DNA of 64,000 nucleotides from Enterobacter cloacae subsp. cloacae ATCC 13047. Lineage in GTDB: Bacteria > Pseudomonadota > Gammaproteobacteria > Enterobacterales > Enterobacteriaceae. Below the pieces are notes generated by a model. The model was not told the DNA's origin. It worked only from the letters and a program-made list of their open reading frames with translations, and did not search any database. The stretch spans positions 1,178,001 to 1,242,000 of the forward strand of contig NC_014121.1 in the NCBI RefSeq assembly GCF_000025565.1. The letters run 5' to 3'. The translations under genes and the position numbers were made by a program. Positions 45,742 through 55,829 of this stretch are shown here, piece after piece. Positions within the stretch are counted from its first letter, which is position 1, and each line of letters opens with the position of its first letter.

Positions 45742-45756
45742 TAACAATTAATTATC
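45742..45756 (-). promoter_or_regulatory. ArcA-box-like site upstream of cyoA
   Basis: On the minus strand GATAATTAATTGTTA matches the 15-bp ArcA box GTTAATTAAATGTTA at 13 positions. It lies about 260 bp before the cyoA ATG in a very AT-rich stretch, so part of the match may reflect composition. cyo is a known ArcA target in E. coli. Confidence 0.45.
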
Positions 45757-45897
45757 AATAAAAAGACAATTAAAAAACGAAAATTCAATCTTTCCTAAGC
45801 TGAATCGTTTAATGAAAAATAGCCTGAAAGAAATGGCTCCAATAATTTCCGAATCCTATCCCGCACAAAACAACAAATATTTTTTTTAGCGTTTGTC

Positions 45898-45947
45898 GGT
45901 TATTTCACCGTTATAATTTCGGCCGGTGATTACAACGGGAAATAACC
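45898..45947. repeat. Long imperfect inverted repeat after ampG
   Basis: GGTTATTTCACCGTTATAAT (45898-45917) pairs with 45929-45947 (ATTACAACGGGAAATAACC) with one mismatch and one bulged base around an 11-nt loop. It starts 14 bp after the ampG stop. The run following it on the minus strand is A-rich, not T-rich, so it may be an mRNA 3' stabilising hairpin. Confidence 0.65.
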
Positions 45948-45961
45948 TTTCGCTTTTATCT

Positions 45962-47437
45962 TCAGGTTGTCTGCGTTTTACGCAGAGCCAGAAAATCGAG
46001 CAGCCCACCGAGCAGGATCCCGACGACCGCCAGCAGGGCGCCGACATCAAGGAGAAGGGCTTCAAGAGGAAGCACCAGGGGGGTAGTGGCATTGATGATG
46101 AGCACCACGAGCCATAACCCCAGCGTCAGACATCCCACCATTAACAGGCGTAGCGCAAAACGGTAGGCGCGCTGATATTCCGTTCGCGGCATAAAGTGTT
46201 CTGTTCGCTGGGTATATTCCAGCGTCTGGCGGCAGACCAGCAACAATAAAATGCCTGGCACGGCTGCAACCACGGAGAAGAGATAAAACGTTGGCCAACC
46301 GTGCGCTTCAACAAACCAACCGGCAATCGGCCCCACATATACGCGGCCCACGGCAGAAAGCGCCGAGAGCAGGGCGAACTGCGTTGCAGAAAACGACTTG
46401 TTGCAGAGCGTCATCAGCAGGGCGACAAACGCCGCGGTACCCATTCCGCCACACAGGTTCTCAAAGAACACTGCTGCCGCCATGCTAATCATATGTTTAT
46501 CGGTAATCGACAGCAGCCAGTAACCCGCGTTAGACGCCCCCTGCAGAATGCCGAAGATCAGCAACGCCCGGAACAAGGTCAGGCGCTGCATCAACACCCC
46601 GCCGTAAAGTGCGCCGACGATAGTGGCAAACAGCCCGAGGGTTTTGTTAACCACTCCCACTTCACCGGCATCAAACCCGACGCCGCGGATCAGGAACGTG
46701 GTGGTCAGGCTCATCGCGAAGGCATCACCCAGCTTATAAAGGACGATGAGCAGCAGGATCAGCCAGGCATTGTTGCGGCCAAAGAAATCACGCAGCGGTT
46801 CGGCAACGGCCTGCTCCAGAGAACGGGGGACCGGAATCACGTCGCTCGGTTCAGGGGCGAGGAGGGTGGCAATAATGCACGGGATCAGCAGGGCGGCCAT
46901 CAGCCAGTACATGCCCTGCCAGCCCATATAGCGGTCAGCCAGCCACAGCGCCAGCCCACCAGATACCAACATGCCGAGGCGATAGCCCAGCACGCTGATG
47001 GCTGCACCGGCTCCACGCTCTTCTGCGGGTAACACGTCCGTTTTCCAGGCATCAAACACGATATCCTGTGACGCGGAACAGAAGGCGATCACCACCGCAA
47101 GCGCCGCCATCCAGCGAAGCTGTGTCGACGGCTCAAGGAATCCCATGGCGGCAATGGCCAGCAACAGCAGGACCTGCGTCATCACCAGCCAGCCACGACG
47201 ACGGCCCAGGAACGGCGGGGTGTAGCGATCCATCACCGGCGACCACAGGAACTTAAAGACATACGCCTGGCCGACGAGCGAGAAGAAGCCAATGGTTTTG
47301 AGATCGATATTCTCAACCGTCATCCAGGCCTGCAACGTGCCGGAAGTGAGCGCGAGGGGTAAACCGGAGGCAAAGCCAAGGATCAGCAGAATGGCTGATT
47401 TGGGTTGCTGGAAAATGCGTAAGTAATGACTGGACAT
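45962..47437 (-). CDS. ampG: Muropeptide MFS transporter AmpG
   Basis: AmpG imports GlcNAc-anhydroMurNAc (peptides) for murein recycling; in Enterobacteria with inducible AmpC it delivers the inducing signal to AmpR. The 491-residue length equals E. coli. MFS helices are clear, with AFCSASQDIVFDAWKTDVLPAEERGAG and FFENLCGGMGTAAFVALLM conserved. The C-terminal two helices (about 410-480) diverge most. Its ribosome-binding region abuts a terminator lying between yajG and ampG. Confidence 0.96.
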   Translation of the reverse strand: MSSHYLRIFQQPKSAILLILGFASGLPLALTSGTLQAWMTVENIDLKTIGFFSLVGQAYVFKFLWSPVMDRYTPPFLGRRRGWLVMTQVLLLLAIAAMGFLEPSTQLRWMAALAVVIAFCSASQDIVFDAWKTDVLPAEERGAGAAISVLGYRLGMLVSGGLALWLADRYMGWQGMYWLMAALLIPCIIATLLAPEPSDVIPVPRSLEQAVAEPLRDFFGRNNAWLILLLIVLYKLGDAFAMSLTTTFLIRGVGFDAGEVGVVNKTLGLFATIVGALYGGVLMQRLTLFRALLIFGILQGASNAGYWLLSITDKHMISMAAAVFFENLCGGMGTAAFVALLMTLCNKSFSATQFALLSALSAVGRVYVGPIAGWFVEAHGWPTFYLFSVVAAVPGILLLLVCRQTLEYTQRTEHFMPRTEYQRAYRFALRLLMVGCLTLGLWLVVLIINATTPLVLPLEALLLDVGALLAVVGILLGGLLDFLALRKTQTT

Positions 47438-47443
47438 GTTCTT

Positions 47444-47474
47444 AAAAACTGACCCGGTAGAACACCGGGTCAGT
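47444..47474 (-). terminator. Terminator/attenuator between yajG and ampG
   Basis: ACTGACCCGGT (47464-47474 on the minus strand) pairs with 47448-47458 around a 5-nt loop, then five Ts on the minus strand (47444-47448). It begins 9 bp after the yajG stop, and its T-run ends 6 bp before the ampG ATG. Confidence 0.85.
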
Positions 47475-47482
47475 CAGCAGGA

Positions 47483-48061
47483 TTAACGCGCGTTTTGCTT
47501 GATAAAGTCGTGAATGCTGGTGTCCTGCGCCATATCGGCGATGGTATCGGTCAGCACGCTGTTTACGGCGTTCGCAATGTTTTGGTTAGAGGCCTGGAAA
47601 GCACCTTCTACGGAGTAGCTGGCACGATAGTTTTTGGTCATCTTGTTGCCGTTCTTCGCGGTAGCGATGATGGCGATGTCCGCTTTGGTGGAGATGTTGT
47701 AGCGCACGTTACCCTGGGAAACGTCAGCGTACAGGTTGTTAACGATGATCTGCAGATCAACCGCGCCGCTTGGGCCAATCATGTAACCACGAGAGGTCAT
47801 CTGTTTCTCCAGCACTTCCTGCAGCAGGAAACGCAGGTCACGGGAAGCGGTCAACGTCACCAGCTGGTTGTCGCGGGTCACTTTCGCCAGGGCCTGATCC
47901 TGACGCTGATCGGCACCGTTAATGCTCACGGTCACGCCCATCAGGCTTGGATCCTGCTGAGGCAGCGTGATTTTTGGTGAGACATCAATAGTTGTTGGCG
48001 GGGTAGCGCAGCCTGCCAGCATAAAGAGGGCTACCAACGGAAAGAAGAGTTTTTTTAACAT
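47483..48061 (-). CDS. yajG: Lipoprotein YajG
   Basis: A 192-residue lipoprotein equal in length to E. coli YajG, function unknown. The signal peptide MLKKLFFPLVALFM leads to lipobox LAGC with Cys18. The mature part has a conserved LRFLLQEVLEKQMTSRGY segment and resembles the YajG/LpoB-like assembly fold. It is upstream of ampG, as in E. coli, separated by a terminator, and divergent from bolA. Confidence 0.94.
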   Translation of the reverse strand: MLKKLFFPLVALFMLAGCATPPTTIDVSPKITLPQQDPSLMGVTVSINGADQRQDQALAKVTRDNQLVTLTASRDLRFLLQEVLEKQMTSRGYMIGPSGAVDLQIIVNNLYADVSQGNVRYNISTKADIAIIATAKNGNKMTKNYRASYSVEGAFQASNQNIANAVNSVLTDTIADMAQDTSIHDFIKQNAR

Positions 48062-48364
48062 TTTCGGGTTCTCAACGAATCGTAAGCATATAGAGAAAAA
48101 TTGCCGCCATCATAACATCGCTAACGGCCAGGGGAAGTGGTCAACGCATGTAAATTCATCGCCTTGTCTGAAAACTGACCAGTTCGCCCTTTTTCTCAAC
48201 CTGTGTGTGACAAAACGTATGAGCCTCACAGTGAACTTCATTCGTTTGAATGAGAAAATAAGACGAAAGCTAAATATTTGTTGTCTTGTTGTAATGGAAC
48301 CGGTAAAAGCGGCTAACATTTAAAGGGATGGGTGACATCCTGGCGTTGTCGGAGGAGTAATTTC
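48062..48364. other. yajG-bolA divergent promoter region
   Basis: About 300 bp with no credible gene. It must hold the yajG and bolA promoters. CGGCTAACA at 48310-48318 resembles the gearbox -10 of E. coli bolA1p (CGGCTAGTA, 7 of 9), with TTGTAA 15 bp before it as a weak -35. GGAGGAG lies just before the bolA start. Confidence 0.45.
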
Positions 48365-48682
48365 ATGATGATACGTGAGCAGATAGAAGATAAATTAAGG
48401 GCAGCGTTCAACCCTGTGTTCCTCGAAGTCGTCGACGAAAGCTATCGTCATAACGTGCCGGCAGGTTCTGAAAGCCACTTCAAAGTGGTTCTGGTTAGCG
48501 ATCGCTTCACGGGAGAACGTTTCCTGAACCGACACCGCTTGATCTACAGCACCTTGACGGAAGAACTCTCCACAACCGTACATGCGCTGGCATTGCATAC
48601 CTACACCATTAAGGAGTGGGAAGGCTTGCAGGATACGGTTTTTGCATCCCCGCCTTGTCGCGGTGCAGGCACCATCGCCTGA
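48365..48682 (+). CDS. bolA: Transcriptional regulator / morphogene BolA
   Basis: BolA is a small DNA-binding and Fe-S-trafficking protein induced in stationary phase and stress; it affects cell shape and biofilm and partners with the monothiol glutaredoxin Grx4. The 105-residue protein is nearly identical to E. coli BolA, including [13 protein letters not shown] and the conserved His in HALALHTYT. The ATG at 48365 (MMIREQ) follows GGAGGAGTAATTTC. An upstream in-frame start would add 11 unconserved residues. Confidence 0.96.
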   Translation: MMIREQIEDKLRAAFNPVFLEVVDESYRHNVPAGSESHFKVVLVSDRFTGERFLNRHRLIYSTLTEELSTTVHALALHTYTIKEWEGLQDTVFASPPCRGAGTIA

Positions 48683-48738
48683 TAAATCGGATTTGCAACC
48701 GCTGGAGTTTTTCCAGTATGTTGCTTACAGATTTCCTC

Positions 48739-48760
48739 AAAACGGCCTTCGGGCCGTTTT
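48739..48760 (+). terminator. Intrinsic terminator of bolA
   Basis: AAAACGGCC (48739-48747), TTCG, GGCCGTTTT (48752-48760), followed by GTTTTGT. A classic UUCG tetraloop terminator. Confidence 0.9.
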
Positions 48761-48792
48761 GTTTTGTCTGAGTTTTGAGCGGATGGTGCGAT

Positions 48793-48816
48793 TTTAAGGC
48801 TAAAAATAGCCTTAAA
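48793..48816. repeat. Perfect AT-rich dyad upstream of tig
   Basis: TTTAAGGCTA (48793-48802), AAAA, TAGCCTTAAA (48807-48816). It sits between the bolA terminator and the tig promoter in the 330-bp bolA-tig gap. It could be a second terminator-type hairpin on the minus strand (no gene reads into it) or an operator. Confidence 0.55.
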
Positions 48817-48853
48817 GTGTGAAAAAAGCCGCAGCAACATGCCCCAACCGTTC

Positions 48854-48882
48854 TCGACTCACCTAAGTGATGCCGCTATAAT
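48854..48882 (+). promoter_or_regulatory. Probable sigma-70 promoter of tig
   Basis: A perfect TATAAT -10 (48877-48882) with TCGACT (4 of 6) as -35 at 48854-48859 and a 17-bp spacer. It implies a leader of about 120 nt before the tig ATG. Confidence 0.6.
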
Positions 48883-49003
48883 GCCGCGTCTTATTGAATG
48901 TCTTCGGGATGATTCTGGCGACAGGGAATGTGAATCTGCACTAAGAGAGCATCCCGGTAAAACAGACAGATTCAGAGTTGACCGAGCACTGTGATTTTTT
49001 TGA

Positions 49004-50311
<1,308 letters not shown>

Positions 50312-50340
50312 TTTCGCCCCGAAGGTTTAAAGTTTGAACA

Positions 50341-50374
50341 AAAACCCGTTGCCTTCCGGCAACGGGTTTTTTTT
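50341..50374 (+). terminator. Intrinsic terminator of tig
   Basis: AACCCGTTGCC (50343-50353), TTCC, GGCAACGGGTT (50358-50368), with eight Ts at 50367-50374. Confidence 0.95.
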
Positions 50375-50446
50375 ATCGCACCAATAGCCCTGGAAGGGTG
50401 CTAAAACGCCCTTTCGGTGTTAGCGTAACAACAAAAGGTTGTTATG

Positions 50447-50475
50447 CTTGAAATAGGGCAATGTAAACCCCATAA
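50447..50475 (+). promoter_or_regulatory. Probable sigma-32 promoter of clpPX
   Basis: CTTGAA (50447-50452) and CCCCATAA (50468-50475) with a 15-bp spacer match the heat-shock consensus CTTGAA-N13-17-CCCCATNT. E. coli clpP has a sigma-32 promoter in the same position. It lies about 95 bp before the clpP ATG. Confidence 0.75.
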
Positions 50476-50569
50476 GTGTGTAATCAGATGAATGAGACTG
50501 GCTGATAATCCGTCCGTAAGGTTACAATCAGTACAGCAGGTGTTTTCAATTTTGATCCAGGAGACGGAA

Positions 50570-51193
50570 ATGTCATACAGTGGCGAACGAGATAACTTTG
50601 CACCCCATATGGCTCTGGTGCCAATGGTTATTGAACAGACCTCACGTGGTGAGCGTTCTTTTGATATCTATTCCCGTCTGCTCAAGGAACGCGTTATCTT
50701 TCTGACCGGCCAGGTGGAAGACCACATGGCGAACCTGATCGTGGCGCAGATGCTGTTTCTGGAAGCGGAAAACCCGGAAAAAGACATTTACCTGTACATT
50801 AACTCCCCAGGCGGCGTGATTACGGCAGGTATGTCCATTTATGACACCATGCAATTCATCAAGCCTGATGTGAGCACTATCTGTATGGGTCAGGCAGCAT
50901 CTATGGGTGCCTTCCTGTTAACCGCAGGGGCAAAAGGCAAACGTTTCTGCCTGCCGAATTCCCGTGTGATGATTCACCAGCCGCTGGGTGGTTACCAGGG
51001 GCAGGCGACGGATATCGAAATCCACGCCCGCGAAATTCTCAAAGTAAAAGCGCGCATGAATGAACTTATGGCGCAGCATACGGGTCAATCTCTTGAGCAG
51101 ATCGAGCGCGATACCGAGCGCGATCGCTTCCTCTCTGCTTCAGAGGCAGTTGAGTACGGCTTAGTCGACTCCATTTTGACCCATCGTAATTGA
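50570..51193 (+). CDS. clpP: ATP-dependent Clp protease proteolytic subunit
   Basis: ClpP forms the tetradecameric serine-protease chamber that works with ClpX or ClpA. The 207-residue precursor equals E. coli. The catalytic triad is visible: Ser111 in GQAASMGA, His136 in RVMIHQP and Asp near residue 185. The propeptide [14 protein letters not shown] is autoprocessed in E. coli. The ATG at 50570 follows AGGAGACGGA; the open frame extends upstream without conservation. clpX starts 127 bp later. Confidence 0.98.
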   Translation: MSYSGERDNFAPHMALVPMVIEQTSRGERSFDIYSRLLKERVIFLTGQVEDHMANLIVAQMLFLEAENPEKDIYLYINSPGGVITAGMSIYDTMQFIKPDVSTICMGQAASMGAFLLTAGAKGKRFCLPNSRVMIHQPLGGYQGQATDIEIHAREILKVKARMNELMAQHTGQSLEQIERDTERDRFLSASEAVEYGLVDSILTHRN

Positions 51194-51320
51194 TGCCCGC
51201 GACGCGAGTGTGCCGCTATACTAAGGTAAAGCGGCACTCTGCTTGAGAGCAGCTTGCGTCTGAAAATGGCATTTGCGTCGTCATGTGCGGCACAAAGAAC
51301 TTAAAAAGAGGTTTGGACTC

Positions 51321-52595
51321 ATGACAGATAAACGCAAAGATGGTTCGGGCAAACTGCTGTACTGCTCTTTTTGCGGCAAAAGCCAGCATGAAGTGCGTAA
51401 ACTGATTGCCGGGCCGTCCGTGTATATCTGCGACGAATGTGTTGATTTATGTAATGACATCATTCGCGAAGAGATTAAAGAAGTAGCGCCTCACCGTGAG
51501 CGTAGCGCGCTGCCGACACCGCATGAAATTCGTCATCATCTTGATGACTATGTCATCGGTCAGGAGCAGGCTAAGAAAGTGCTGGCGGTAGCGGTATATA
51601 ACCACTACAAACGCCTGCGTAACGGTGATACCAGCAATGGCGTTGAGCTGGGTAAAAGTAACATTCTGCTGATTGGCCCAACCGGTTCCGGTAAAACGCT
51701 GCTGGCTGAAACGCTCGCACGCCTGCTGGATGTGCCGTTCACCATGGCGGATGCCACCACCCTGACCGAGGCCGGTTACGTGGGTGAAGATGTGGAAAAC
51801 ATCATCCAGAAACTGCTGCAGAAGTGCGATTACGACGTACAGAAAGCCCAGCGCGGGATCGTCTATATCGATGAGATCGACAAGATCTCCCGTAAATCAG
51901 ACAACCCGTCTATCACCCGTGACGTATCAGGGGAAGGTGTACAGCAGGCATTGCTGAAGCTGATCGAAGGGACCGTTGCCGCAGTGCCCCCGCAGGGTGG
52001 CCGTAAACATCCGCAGCAGGAGTTCCTGCAGGTTGATACCTCCAAGATCCTGTTCATCTGTGGCGGTGCTTTCGCCGGTCTGGATAAAGTTATCTCCCAC
52101 CGTGTTGAAACCGGCTCCGGCATTGGTTTTGGCGCAACGGTGAAGGCCAAATCCGAGAAAGCGAACGAAGGCGAACTGCTGTCTCAGGTTGAACCAGAAG
52201 ATCTGATCAAGTTTGGTCTGATCCCAGAATTCATTGGGCGTCTGCCGGTTGTGGCTACGCTGAATGAACTGAGTGAAGAAGCCCTGATCCAGATCCTGAA
52301 AGAGCCGAAAAACGCGCTGACCAAGCAGTATCAGGCGCTGTTTAACCTGGAAGGCGTTGAGCTGGAATTCCGTGATGAAGCGCTGGATGCAATTGCGAAG
52401 AAAGCGATGATCCGTAAAACCGGTGCCCGTGGTCTGCGTTCCATCGTTGAAGCCGCGCTGCTTGATACCATGTACGACCTGCCTTCCATGGAAGATGTCG
52501 AAAAAGTGGTTATCGACGAGTCCGTTATCGGTGGTCAAAGCAAGCCGCTGCTGATTTACGGGAAACCGGAAGCGCAGCAGGCATCTGGCGAATAA
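51321..52595 (+). CDS. clpX: ATP-dependent Clp protease ATP-binding subunit ClpX
   Basis: ClpX is the AAA+ unfoldase that feeds tagged substrates to ClpP. The 424-residue length equals E. coli. The N-terminal zinc-binding domain has C15, C18, C37 and C40; Walker A is GPTGSGKT, the pore loop GYVGED, the Walker [10 protein letters not shown], the ClpP-contact loop IGF, and the RKH loop GGRKHPQQ. The ATG at 51321 gives [10 protein letters not shown]; an in-frame upstream start is unconserved. Confidence 0.98.
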   Translation: MTDKRKDGSGKLLYCSFCGKSQHEVRKLIAGPSVYICDECVDLCNDIIREEIKEVAPHRERSALPTPHEIRHHLDDYVIGQEQAKKVLAVAVYNHYKRLRNGDTSNGVELGKSNILLIGPTGSGKTLLAETLARLLDVPFTMADATTLTEAGYVGEDVENIIQKLLQKCDYDVQKAQRGIVYIDEIDKISRKSDNPSITRDVSGEGVQQALLKLIEGTVAAVPPQGGRKHPQQEFLQVDTSKILFICGGAFAGLDKVISHRVETGSGIGFGATVKAKSEKANEGELLSQVEPEDLIKFGLIPEFIGRLPVVATLNELSEEALIQILKEPKNALTKQYQALFNLEGVELEFRDEALDAIAKKAMIRKTGARGLRSIVEAALLDTMYDLPSMEDVEKVVIDESVIGGQSKPLLIYGKPEAQQASGE

Positions 52596-52624
52596 TTCAC
52601 CAAATCATACAAGCAGTTAATCAA

Positions 52625-52649
52625 AAAGGGGGGATTTTATCTCCCCTTT
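52625..52649 (+). terminator. Terminator hairpin after clpX
   Basis: AAAGGGGGGAT (52625-52635) pairs with ATCTCCCCTTT (52639-52649) through one G-U, followed by ACTTTTTCC. The T-run is interrupted but usable. Confidence 0.7.
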
Positions 52650-52668
52650 ACTTTTTCCGTATTCATGG

Positions 52669-52698
52669 CGTTGAATGTGTGGGAAACATCCCCATATA
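52669..52698 (+). promoter_or_regulatory. Probable sigma-32 promoter of lon
   Basis: CGTTGAA (52669-52675) and CCCCATATA (52690-52698) with a 14-bp spacer. The region is nearly identical to the E. coli lon heat-shock promoter. It lies about 80 bp before the lon ATG. Confidence 0.8.
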
Positions 52699-52779
52699 CT
52701 GGATTACATGTTAATGGTTGTGTGAAGCACAGTTACATGACCAGTTTACCTGGCGGACACTAAACTAAGAGAGAGCTCT

Positions 52780-55134
52780 ATGAATCCTGAGCGTTCTGAA
52801 CGCATTGAAATCCCCGTATTGCCGTTGCGCGATGTGGTGGTTTATCCGCACATGGTCATACCCTTATTTGTAGGGCGGGAAAAATCTATCCGTTGCCTCG
52901 AAGCCGCCATGGATCATGATAAAAAAATCATGTTGGTTGCGCAGAAGGAAGCTTCGACGGATGAGCCGGGTGTAAACGATCTTTTCACCGTCGGGACCGT
53001 GGCCTCTATTTTGCAGATGCTGAAGCTGCCTGACGGCACCGTTAAGGTGCTGGTAGAAGGCCTGCAGCGTGCGCGTATTACCACCCTGTCTGACAATGGC
53101 GAACATTTCTCTGCCAAGGCAGAGTACCTTGATTCGCCTCAGCTTGATGAGCGCGAGCAGGAAGTGCTGGTGCGCACCGCGATTAGCCAGTTTGAAGGCT
53201 ATATCAAGCTGAACAAGAAAATCCCACCAGAAGTGCTGACGTCGCTGAACAGCATCGACGATCCCGCACGTCTGGCGGACACCATCGCAGCGCATATGCC
53301 GCTGAAGCTGGCGGACAAACAGTCCGTGCTGGAGATGTCCGACGTTAACGAACGTCTGGAATATCTGATGGCGATGATGGAGTCTGAAATCGATCTGCTG
53401 CAGGTTGAGAAGCGTATTCGCAATCGCGTAAAAAAGCAGATGGAAAAATCGCAGCGTGAGTACTATCTGAATGAGCAAATGAAAGCCATTCAGAAAGAGC
53501 TCGGCGAGATGGACGACGCGCCGGACGAAAACGAAGCGCTGAAGCGTAAGATCGACGCGGCAAAAATGCCGAAAGAGGCCAAAGAGAAAGCGGAAGCTGA
53601 ACTGCAGAAGCTGAAAATGATGTCTCCGATGTCGGCTGAAGCGACGGTGGTGCGTGGCTACATCGAGTGGATGGTTCAGGTGCCGTGGAATGCCCGCAGC
53701 AAGGTCAAAAAAGACCTGCGTCAGGCGCAGGAGATCCTGGATACCGACCACTACGGCCTGGAGCGTGTTAAAGACCGCATCCTTGAGTACCTTGCGGTAC
53801 AAAGCCGTGTAAACAAACTGAAAGGCCCAATCCTCTGTCTGGTTGGACCGCCAGGGGTAGGTAAAACCTCTCTGGGTCAGTCGATTGCGAAAGCGACCGG
53901 ACGTAAATATATCCGTATGGCGCTGGGTGGCGTACGCGACGAAGCGGAAATCCGCGGCCACCGTCGTACCTACATCGGTTCTATGCCGGGTAAATTGATC
54001 CAGAAGATGGCGAAAGTAGGGGTTAAAAACCCACTGTTCCTGCTCGATGAGATCGACAAAATGTCGTCGGATATGCGTGGCGATCCGGCCTCGGCTCTGC
54101 TGGAAGTGCTTGATCCAGAACAGAACGTGGCGTTCAGCGATCACTACCTGGAAGTGGACTACGATCTGAGCGATGTGATGTTCGTGGCAACCTCCAACTC
54201 CATGAACATTCCGGCACCGCTGCTGGATCGTATGGAAGTGATCCGTCTGTCTGGTTATACCGAAGACGAGAAGCTGAATATTGCGAAGCAGCATCTGCTG
54301 CCGAAACAGATTGAGCGTAACGCACTGAAAGCCAACGAACTGACCGTCGAGGACAGCGCGATTATCGGCATCATTCGCTACTACACTCGCGAAGCGGGCG
54401 TGCGTAGCCTTGAGCGTGAAATCTCTAAACTGTGCCGTAAGGCGGTGAAACAGCTGCTGCTGGATAAGAGCCTGAAGCATATCACCATTAACGGCGACAA
54501 TCTGCATGCCTATCTGGGCGTTCAGCGTTTCGACTATGGTCGTGCGGACAACGAAAACCGCGTGGGTCAGGTCACCGGTCTGGCATGGACGGAAGTGGGC
54601 GGCGATCTGCTGACCATCGAAACCGCCTGTGTACCAGGTAAAGGTAAGCTGACCTACACCGGTTCTTTGGGTGAAGTCATGCAGGAGTCCATCCAGGCGG
54701 CCTTGACCGTGGTTCGCGCACGTGCGGAGAAACTGGGGATCAACCCGGATTTCTACGAAAAACGTGACATTCACGTTCACGTCCCGGAAGGGGCAACGCC
54801 GAAAGATGGCCCAAGCGCCGGTATCGCGATGTGTACCGCACTGGTCTCCTGTCTCACAGGGAACCCTGTGCGCGCTGATGTCGCAATGACTGGTGAAATT
54901 ACCCTGCGTGGTCAGGTTCTGCCAATTGGTGGGTTAAAAGAAAAACTGCTGGCGGCACATCGTGGTGGGATCAAAACCGTATTGATTCCTTACGAAAATA
55001 AACGCGATCTGGAAGAGATTCCGGACAACGTGATTGCCGATCTGCAGATCCATCCTGTTAAGCGAATTGAGGAGGTTCTTACTCTCGCATTGCAGAATGA
55101 ACCCTCCGGAATGCAGGTTGTGACCGCAAAATAG
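52780..55134 (+). CDS. lon: ATP-dependent protease Lon
   Basis: Lon degrades misfolded and regulatory proteins (such as SulA and RcsA) and, in many bacteria, antitoxins. The 784-residue length equals E. coli. Domains: N-terminal substrate-binding region (to about 305), AAA+ module with Walker [10 protein letters not shown], and the protease domain with the Ser679-Lys722 dyad (DGPSAG and LKEKL). AGAGAGAGCT precedes the ATG. A toxin-antitoxin pair lies 3.6 kb downstream. Confidence 0.98.
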   Translation: MNPERSERIEIPVLPLRDVVVYPHMVIPLFVGREKSIRCLEAAMDHDKKIMLVAQKEASTDEPGVNDLFTVGTVASILQMLKLPDGTVKVLVEGLQRARITTLSDNGEHFSAKAEYLDSPQLDEREQEVLVRTAISQFEGYIKLNKKIPPEVLTSLNSIDDPARLADTIAAHMPLKLADKQSVLEMSDVNERLEYLMAMMESEIDLLQVEKRIRNRVKKQMEKSQREYYLNEQMKAIQKELGEMDDAPDENEALKRKIDAAKMPKEAKEKAEAELQKLKMMSPMSAEATVVRGYIEWMVQVPWNARSKVKKDLRQAQEILDTDHYGLERVKDRILEYLAVQSRVNKLKGPILCLVGPPGVGKTSLGQSIAKATGRKYIRMALGGVRDEAEIRGHRRTYIGSMPGKLIQKMAKVGVKNPLFLLDEIDKMSSDMRGDPASALLEVLDPEQNVAFSDHYLEVDYDLSDVMFVATSNSMNIPAPLLDRMEVIRLSGYTEDEKLNIAKQHLLPKQIERNALKANELTVEDSAIIGIIRYYTREAGVRSLEREISKLCRKAVKQLLLDKSLKHITINGDNLHAYLGVQRFDYGRADNENRVGQVTGLAWTEVGGDLLTIETACVPGKGKLTYTGSLGEVMQESIQAALTVVRARAEKLGINPDFYEKRDIHVHVPEGATPKDGPSAGIAMCTALVSCLTGNPVRADVAMTGEITLRGQVLPIGGLKEKLLAAHRGGIKTVLIPYENKRDLEEIPDNVIADLQIHPVKRIEEVLTLALQNEPSGMQVVTAK

Positions 55135-55164
55135 TGACCTCGCGCAAAGAGCGTCAATAAAAAC

Positions 55165-55203
55165 AAGGCTGGTAAGTCATTTCGCACTTGCCAGCCTTTT
55201 TTT
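55165..55203 (+). terminator. Intrinsic terminator of lon
   Basis: AAGGCTGGTAAGT (55165-55177) pairs with ACTTGCCAGCCTT (55186-55198) with one G-U, followed by a T-run to 55203. Confidence 0.9.
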
Positions 55204-55344
55204 GTATAGCTAATTTAGATTGCTGATTAGGTCAGCCATCAACAACGGGTGTTGTAAGGTCATGGCAGGCCTGATATAACTGCTGCGCGGTCGCGTTGTG
55301 AAGGATTCAGGCGCGATATAAATTATAAAGAGAGGAAGAGAACA

Positions 55345-55617
55345 GTGAATAAATCTCAACTGATTGACAAAATTGCTGCTGGTGCTGATATTTCTAAAGC
55401 TGCAGCTGGACGTGCGTTAGATGCATTAATTGCTTCTGTTACTGAATCTCTGCAGGCTGGGGACGACGTTGCACTGGTAGGCTTCGGTACTTTTGCTGTT
55501 AAAGAGCGTGCTGCCCGTACTGGCCGCAACCCTCAGACCGGTAAAGAGATCACCATTGCTGCCGCTAAAGTGCCGGGTTTCCGTGCAGGTAAAGCGCTGA
55601 AAGACGCAGTAAACTGA
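55345..55617 (+). CDS. hupB: DNA-binding protein HU-beta
   Basis: HU-beta is a histone-like nucleoid protein that bends DNA. The 90-residue protein matches E. coli HupB, with the DNA-binding arm signature [21 protein letters not shown]. The start is GTG behind AGAGAGGAAGAGAACA. Upstream, GATATAAATTATAAAG provides a good -10-like sequence. A terminator follows. Confidence 0.98.
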   Translation: MNKSQLIDKIAAGADISKAAAGRALDALIASVTESLQAGDDVALVGFGTFAVKERAARTGRNPQTGKEITIAAAKVPGFRAGKALKDAVN

Positions 55618-55650
55618 TTGCTTTCCCGTTTCAGGGAAGCCGAAAAGTAC

Positions 55651-55679
55651 AAGGGCGCATCATTTGATGTGCCTTTTTT
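55651..55679 (+). terminator. Intrinsic terminator of hupB
   Basis: GGCGCATCA (55654-55662), TT, TGATGTGCC (55665-55673), one G-U pair, then six Ts (55674-55679). Confidence 0.85.
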
Positions 55680-55829
55680 ATTTGTCCAGACCTGATTTGT
55701 GCGAGTTTATGCGAGTTGTGGGCTGACAATCGCCCCGTTTTCTTGTCACAATACGCCTTTACGCGCGACGGTCAGGATTTTCCGTTAGCGTCAGGTAACC
55801 AGTCACCTACAGCGGAGTGTTGTTACACC

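Larger units (their letters stand above)
45483..45961. other. cyoA-ampG intergenic region
   Basis: A 479-bp gap without a credible gene. It should hold the cyo promoter region for the minus strand. It contains a TTACATTACTGTAA dyad (about 45546-45559), very AT-rich DNA (45715-45800), an ArcA-box-like sequence (45742-45756) and a long imperfect inverted repeat (45898-45947) near the ampG end. I do not see an unambiguous -35/-10 pair. Confidence 0.6.

Noticed and set aside
52864..54780. A 638-codon open frame antisense to lon
   Set aside because: It lies wholly opposite lon, has low-complexity His/Phe/Arg-rich translation typical of a reverse-frame shadow, and has no ribosome-binding site or family resemblance.
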